Shown: positions 60,389 to 64,000 of the stretch, piece by piece | Numbering within the stretch: position 1 is the first letter of the stretch | Layout: every line of letters starts with the position of its first letter | Assembly: GCA_963705515.1 (NCBI GenBank) | Contig: CAVPJV010000008.1 | Location: forward strand, 620,001-684,000 | Length of the DNA: 64,000 nucleotides | Direction of reading: 5' to 3' | Source: Gaiellasilicea sp963705515 | GTDB lineage: Bacteria; Actinomycetota; Thermoleophilia; Gaiellales; Gaiellaceae | Made by a program: the position numbers and the translations under genes | The notes under the pieces: model-generated | The model's database searches: none | Seen by the model: only the letters and a program-made list of their open reading frames with translations | Told to the model about the DNA's origin: nothing

Positions 60389-60763
60389 ATGACGCGAACG
60401 TTTTACGGACGGAGCCGGATCCTCGGAATCCTGGTCGTGGCGGCGGCGCTGGCCACAGGCGCGTACGCCTTCACGGCGACGAACACGGTGCCCGACTCGA
60501 ACGCAGGCTCGGGCAGCGGCACGATCAGCGGCTACACGGTCTCCGGGATCGCGTACACGCTGAACGCGACAACCCCGAGCAACATCGACTCGCTGACCTT
60601 CACGCTCAACGCTGCGGCGACGACGGTCGAAGGCCAAGGTCGTCAGCGGCTCGACGACGTACACGAACTGCACGTCACCGGTGGCGTCAACGTGACCTGC
60701 GACTTCGCCCCGGACATCGCCATCACGACCGCCGACCAGCTGTCGGTGATCGCGACCTCGTAA
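60389..60763 (+). CDS. TasA-like SipW-dependent secreted fibre protein, two compensating frame breaks
   Basis: About 124 residues. The N-terminus MTRTFYGRSRILGILVVAAALATGAYAFTA is a SipW-type signal with A-Y-A followed by FTATNTVP. The mature protein is small, Thr/Ser-rich and beta-strand-like (SGYTVSGIAYTLNATTP, IDSLTFTLN), fitting pilin- or TasA-like subunits. Between about 60626 and 60675 the frame is off and should read VKAKVVSGSTTYTNCTV, restoring a Cys pair with VNVTCDF. It stands directly before its presumed peptidase gene. Confidence 0.7.
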   Translation: MTRTFYGRSRILGILVVAAALATGAYAFTATNTVPDSNAGSGSGTISGYTVSGIAYTLNATTPSNIDSLTFTLNAAATTVEGQGRQRLDDVHELHVTGGVNVTCDFAPDIAITTADQLSVIATS

Positions 60764-60780
60764 GGGCTCGACGGAGACCG

Positions 60781-60809
60781 CCGGGCGAGGAGGACAACTC
60801 CTCGCCCGG
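60781..60809 (+). terminator. Perfect 12-base hairpin between fibre gene and sipW
   Basis: CCGGGCGAGGAG (60781-60792) pairs fully with CTCCTCGCCCGG (60798-60809) around GACAA. No T-run follows, so read-through into sipW (ATG 60829) is possible. It could set a higher level of the fibre subunit than of the peptidase. Confidence 0.6.
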
Positions 60810-60828
60810 CATCCCCTCACTCGCGGAC

Positions 60829-61353
60829 ATGAGCAGCAAGCGCGTCACCGGTATCGCGACCGGCCTCCTCGCCGTCGTGGCGCTGGCCGGCGCGTGGCTC
60901 TTCTTCGCACCGACCCAGTTCGGCGGCGGCACCTCGTACGCGATCATCGTCGGGAACTCGATGGAGCCCGAACCTGCATCGCGGCGACCTCGCCGTCGTG
61001 CGCAAGCAGAGCGTCTACCGCGCCGGCGACGTCGTGCTCTACGACAGCCGCGATCTCCGCTCGAAGGTGCTGCACCGGATCGTCCGCGTCGAGGGCGGCC
61101 GCTTCGTGCTCAAGGGCGACAACAATTCGTTCGTCGATCCCGAGCAGGCGACCGAGGAGCAGATCGTCGGCAGCCTCTGGACGACCGCGCCGGCGGTCGG
61201 CCGGGTGAGCGAGTGGCTGCGCGTGCCGATGCACAGCGCGCTGCTCGTCGGCCTCGTGACGCTGATCGCGCTCGGCGGCGGAATCGGCACCAGTGCGTCG
61301 GTTCGCCGCGGCAGCCGGCCCCGGACGCCGCCTCGGCTGGCGGCACCTGCCGC
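60829..61353 (+). CDS. sipW: SipW/ER-type signal peptidase I, frame break near 60972
   Basis: The N-terminal membrane segment (IATGLLAVVALAGAWLFFA) precedes IVGNSMEP with the catalytic Ser. After a one-base shift it continues NLHRGDLAVVRKQSVYRAGDVV, then VLHRIVRVEGG (His in place of the usual Lys, as in ER/SipW peptidases) and LKGDNNSFVDP (Asp). A second membrane segment (ALLVGLVTLIALGGGIG) closes the domain. No stop codon is found before the DUF5305-like part in the same frame, so the two may be one polypeptide; the end is arbitrary. Confidence 0.78.
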
Positions 61354-62440
61354 GTGCGCCACGGCAGTCCCGGAGGAGCTCAAGCCGCTCCTGCTCGGCC
61401 TCGGCGTCGCAGGGTCGTCTGCGTCGGGCCTCGCGGTCGTCTCGTTCGGACGCCCGCTCGAGACGAGCGCGGAGACCGTCGACGGCGTCTACGCGCACCA
61501 GGGCAGGTTCGAGTACGAGGCGAGCGTGCCGAGGACCGCCGCGTACCCCGACGGCCACGTCAGCACCGGCGAGCCGGTCTTCCAGCGCTGGTTCGGAGTC
61601 TGCGCTTCACGTTCTCCTACCAGCTCGAGTCGGAGCGTCCGGTCACGGCTGCGGGAACGATCGCCATGAACGCGCGGATCAGCGACGGCCGCGGCTGGGA
61701 GCGGACGTTGCCGCTGGTGGCGGCACGTCGCTTCGCGGACGGCGGCGAGACCGTCTCCGGTGTACTCGATCTCGGTCGCGTCCAGCAGATCGACGGACGA
61801 GGTTCGGACTCTGACCGGCTCGGTCAGACCGCGTACATCGTCGTGTGCTTGCCGCGCGTCGACGTCGCTGGACGTGTCGGCGGCGAGGCCTTCGAGACGA
61901 CGTTCGCACCCGCGCTCTCGTTCGACGTCGCCGACCTGCGGCTGCAGCCCAACATCGAGGGCGACGAGGGTGTCGGGCCGTTCGCGCCGCGCCAGACCGG
62001 CAGCGGCACCCGGCCGTGCGCGGCGACGATCTCGCTCGGCCCGCTCTCGATCTCGGTCGCGACTGCCCGCTCGCGTGTCGTTGCTCGGGCTCGCCGTCGG
62101 TGCTGCTCCTCGGCGGCCTTGCGCTCGCCACGGGACGACGGCGCGACGGACGACGACGAGCACGAGCGGATCCGCGCGCGCTACGGGCATCTGCTCCTTC
62201 CCGTCTGCTGCCGCTCCGGCCACTGGGAGCATGCGATCGAGCTCACCGATATCGCTGCGCTCGTCGCGCGTCGCCGAGCATCAGGGCAAGCTGATCCTCC
62301 ACGTCACCGAGGGCGAACGAGCGCTTCGTACGTCGTCGAGGACGGCAGCACGGTGTACCGCTATCGCGTGCACGCACCGCAGCCCGTCGCGTCGATGGTG
62401 TGGCCGCCGGCCGCCACGCGATCTTCGCGCCGAGCGATGA
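61354..62440 (+). CDS. DUF5305-like membrane/extracellular protein, several frame breaks
   Basis: A membrane segment (LLLGLGVAGSSASGLAVVSFG), then an extracellular beta-rich domain (VYAHQGRFEYEASVPRTAA, LVRSLRFTFSYQLESERPV, WERTLPLVAARRF), a second membrane segment near 62090 and a cytosolic tail (ERIRARYGHLLLPV, AEHQGKLILHVTEG). The pattern resembles DUF5305 proteins that accompany signal peptidases. GTG 61354 (MRHGSPEEL after one-base repair) is a possible start; fusion to the peptidase is the alternative. Breaks lie near 61371, 61590, 62080 and 62270-62330. Boundaries and exact translation are uncertain. Confidence 0.55.
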
Positions 62441-62829
62441 GGCCGGCAAGGCTCGTCACGCTACGCCGCGTCGGAGCGGCGTGCGGGCTCGTGCTCGTCT
62501 CGGCGCTCGCGGCGACGAACTCGGTGCCCGGTCTCGCGCGCGGAGCGCGACGTCAGCACGATCACGGTCGACCAGAAGAAGCCGCAGCCGACCTGCAACG
62601 GGATCACGGTCACCGTCATCGTCACGGGCGGCGGCAACGGCGCGAACAGCGCCGACCTCTGCTCGGCACCGCCGCGGCGAACACGAATCTCCGCGGCATG
62701 GCCGGCAACGACTGCATCCTCGGCGGCGGCGGCAACGACATGCTCCGCGGGGACGGCGGCACCGACGTCTGCATCGGCGGCCCGGGCACCGACACCTTCC
62801 ACGCCACCTGCGAGACCCAGATCCAGTGA
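62437..62829 (+). CDS. Secreted calcium-binding (RTX-like) repeat protein, frame breaks
   Basis: About 130 residues after repair. MRPARLVTLRRVGAACGLVLVSALAATNS is a signal peptide, followed after a shift near 62542 by RDVSTITVDQKKPQPTCNG. After another near 62659, three hemolysin-type nonapeptide-like repeats follow (GMAGNDCIL, GGGGNDMLRG, GGTDVCIGGPGTDTF), ending CETQIQ. The GGxGxD pattern binds calcium in beta-rolls. ATG overlaps a TGA of the preceding frame. Probably a surface or matrix protein of the same module. Confidence 0.65.
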   Translation: MRPARLVTLRRVGAACGLVLVSALAATNSVPGLARGARRQHDHGRPEEAAADLQRDHGHRHRHGRRQRREQRRPLLGTAAANTNLRGMAGNDCILGGGGNDMLRGDGGTDVCIGGPGTDTFHATCETQIQ

Positions 62830-62833
62830 GAGC

Positions 62834-62873
62834 GCCTGGCGTCGCGAGACGCTGAGGCCCCGCAACGCCAGGC
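62834..62873 (+). terminator. Hairpin between the RTX-like gene and alr
   Basis: GCCTGGCGT (62834-62842) pairs perfectly with ACGCCAGGC (62865-62873) across a 22-base loop, followed by CTCCCCC rather than T-residues. It marks the end of the SipW module before the alr promoter. Confidence 0.5.
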
Positions 62874-62894
62874 CTCCCCCGTAGCATCGGGCTC

Positions 62895-63914
62895 GTGGCC
62901 CGCTCTGACCTGATCGTCGACCTGGGTGCGATCCGGCGGAACGTCCGGACGATGCTCACGGCGCTCGAGGGTGCGGAGCTCTGGGCCGTCGTCAAGGCGG
63001 ACGGCTACGGGCACGGCGCGGTCGACGTCGGCGGCGCGGCGCTCGGGGCAGGGGCGACCGCGCTCTGCGTCGCGACGGTGCCAGAAGGGCTGGCGCTGCT
63101 GCAGGCGCTCGGTCCGGCGCGCATCCTCGTGATGGGCCCGGCCACCAGCAGGGAGATCGCAGATGCTCGCGACGCCGGGCTCGAGCTCGTGATCGCCGAC
63201 GGCGAAGTCCCGGAGGGTGTCCGCGTCCATCTCAAGCTCGACACGGGTATGGGCCGCTGGGGACTGGCCGAGCTGCCGGTGCCGGGGCGGGAGGTCGTCG
63301 GGCTGATGAGCCACTTCGCCTCGGCGGACAGTGACGCCGCCTTTACGGAGCTTCAGATTGAGCGCTTCGCCGCCGCGACCGCCGAGTACGCCTTCCTGAC
63401 GCGGCACATCGCCAACAGCGCAGGCGCACTCCGCTATCCCTCGGCCCGCTTCGACGCCGCCCGCTGCGGGATCGCGCTCTACGGGATCTCGCCCTTCGGC
63501 ACGAATCCTGCCGAGGACGGGCTGGAGCCGGCGCTGCGCTGGGAGTCACAGCTCGCGCAGGTGCGGCACGTACAGCCCGGCGACTCGACCGGCTACGGCC
63601 GCCGCTGGATCGCCGAGCGGCCGACCTGGATCGGGATCGTCCCGGTCGGCTACGCGGACGGCTTCCGGCGCGACCTGACCGGGACGGAGGTGCGCGTCGC
63701 CGGCGAGCTTCGGCCCGTCGTCGGAACCGTGTCGATGGACGCGTTCGCGGTCGAGCTCGACCGCGAACTGCCGGTCGGGACACCTGTGACGCTCCTCGGT
63801 CACGGCGTCCAGGCCGAAGCGCACGCCCGCACTGCGGGGACGATCGGGTACGAGATCGTCACCGGGATCCGCAGCACGCCCGATCGCACACGCCGGACCG
63901 TGATTGACGGCTAA
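62895..63914 (+). CDS. alr: Alanine racemase
   Basis: A 339-residue PLP enzyme making D-alanine for peptidoglycan. LWAVVKADGYGHGA contains the PLP-binding Lys, HLKLDTGMGRWG and HIANSAGALRYP line the active site, and GYGRRW with the second catalytic Tyr plus GTVSMDAFAVEL lie in the C-terminal domain. Slightly short. GTG 62895 follows TAGCAT (62882-62887) by seven bases. Confidence 0.93.
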   Translation: MARSDLIVDLGAIRRNVRTMLTALEGAELWAVVKADGYGHGAVDVGGAALGAGATALCVATVPEGLALLQALGPARILVMGPATSREIADARDAGLELVIADGEVPEGVRVHLKLDTGMGRWGLAELPVPGREVVGLMSHFASADSDAAFTELQIERFAAATAEYAFLTRHIANSAGALRYPSARFDAARCGIALYGISPFGTNPAEDGLEPALRWESQLAQVRHVQPGDSTGYGRRWIAERPTWIGIVPVGYADGFRRDLTGTEVRVAGELRPVVGTVSMDAFAVELDRELPVGTPVTLLGHGVQAEAHARTAGTIGYEIVTGIRSTPDRTRRTVIDG

Positions 63915-63933
63915 TACCCCCTAGGGGTACTGT
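63904..63933 (+). promoter_or_regulatory. Copper-responsive promoter with CsoR-like operator
   Basis: TTGACG (63904-63909) and TACTGT (63928-63933) are 18 bases apart. TACCCC-CTA-GGGGTA (63915-63929), a G/C-tract palindrome of the CsoR type, lies in the spacer and touches the -10. The ATG at 63942 is eight bases after the hexamer. Confidence 0.6.
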
Positions 63934-63941
63934 GTACGGTA

Positions 63942-64000
63942 ATGAGCGTCCAGCGGCTCGACCTGCCGATCGAGGGGATGACGTGCGCAGCGTGCGCCGT
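63942..64000 (+). CDS. Copper P-type ATPase or copper chaperone, N-terminus only
   Basis: The visible 19 codons read MSVQRLDLPIEGMTCAACA, the heavy-metal-associated domain with the MTCAAC copper-binding motif. It could be CopA (preferred by frequency of such promoters) or the small chaperone CopZ. The CsoR-like operator just upstream supports copper induction. The gene runs off the window. Confidence 0.75.
   Translation, partial: MSVQRLDLPIEGMTCAACA

Overview
This window is a very G+C-rich, gene-dense stretch of chromosome from what looks like an actinomycete-type bacterium (Actinomycetota, perhaps the Thermoleophilia branch). The taxonomy is inferred from the gene order rplM-rpsI-glmM-glmS...acpS-nnr-alr, a LexA box of the Gram-positive type, a DEDD exonuclease/GIY-YIG nuclease next to HU, and frequent GTG/TTG starts on apparently leaderless mRNAs. 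There is no rRNA, tRNA or CRISPR array, and no gene-free stretch longer than about 300 bases.

Layout. 1-4.3 kb: a coiled-coil membrane protein, small unknown proteins, proline dehydrogenase, and a minus-strand FabL-type reductase operon. 4.3-10.3 kb: a DMT exporter and homogentisate-pathway genes (4-hydroxyphenylpyruvate dioxygenase, an FAH-family protein, homogentisate dioxygenase) interleaved with a CDF metal exporter. 10.3-22.3 kb: a starch/maltodextrin locus (ABC ATPase, LacI repressor with operators, MalE/F/G-type importer and a giant secreted amylopullulanase of about 2,100 residues). 22.4-30.9 kb: an NlpC/P60 hydrolase, AlkA, a tightly coupled GNAT-GST-hydrolase-rhodanese run, then murI-rph-mgtC-rdgB. 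31-43.7 kb: YihY, a Roadblock protein, pyrE, HU, an SOS-boxed nuclease, pyrF, LysM, a PBP5-type carboxypeptidase, a PfkB kinase, guaB-guaA, acylphosphatase, a UDG-family protein and an MFS transporter. 43.7-47.9 kb: rplM-rpsI-glmM-glmS. 47.9-57.4 kb: an accessory block with an NAD-linked formate dehydrogenase (fdhD, mobA, NuoE/F fusion, FdhA), birA, a MarR regulator and a beta-propeller protein. 57.4-64 kb: arfB, a HAD phosphatase, acpS, nnr, a SipW/fibre-like secretion cluster, alanine racemase, and the first codons of a copper gene behind a CsoR-like operator.

Main observations. (1) fdhA is interrupted by an in-frame TGA exactly where formate dehydrogenases carry selenocysteine. A bacterial-type SECIS hairpin with a GGUC loop follows it, so the two halves should be read as one 896-residue selenoprotein. 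(2) About 20 genes have a TANNNT-type -10 hexamer 6-9 bases before the start codon, implying leaderless mRNAs. Five divergent gene pairs have start codons only 19-22 bases apart. (3) Many genes (malE, the amylopullulanase, murI, mgtC, nlpC, birA, the propeller gene, nnr and the SipW cluster) carry frame breaks, nearly all repaired by removing one base. They are clustered rather than uniform, and insertion-type sequencing error is the simplest explanation. (4) The SipW signal peptidase, TasA-like fibre protein, DUF5305-like and calcium-repeat proteins sit between nnr and alr, which are usually neighbours, so they look like an inserted surface-fibre module.

Genes cooperate visibly within the starch locus (degradation outside, import and ATPase inside, LacI control), the tyrosine/homogentisate route, the formate dehydrogenase set (structural subunits plus FdhD sulfuration and MobA cofactor synthesis) and the hexosamine route (glmM, glmS).
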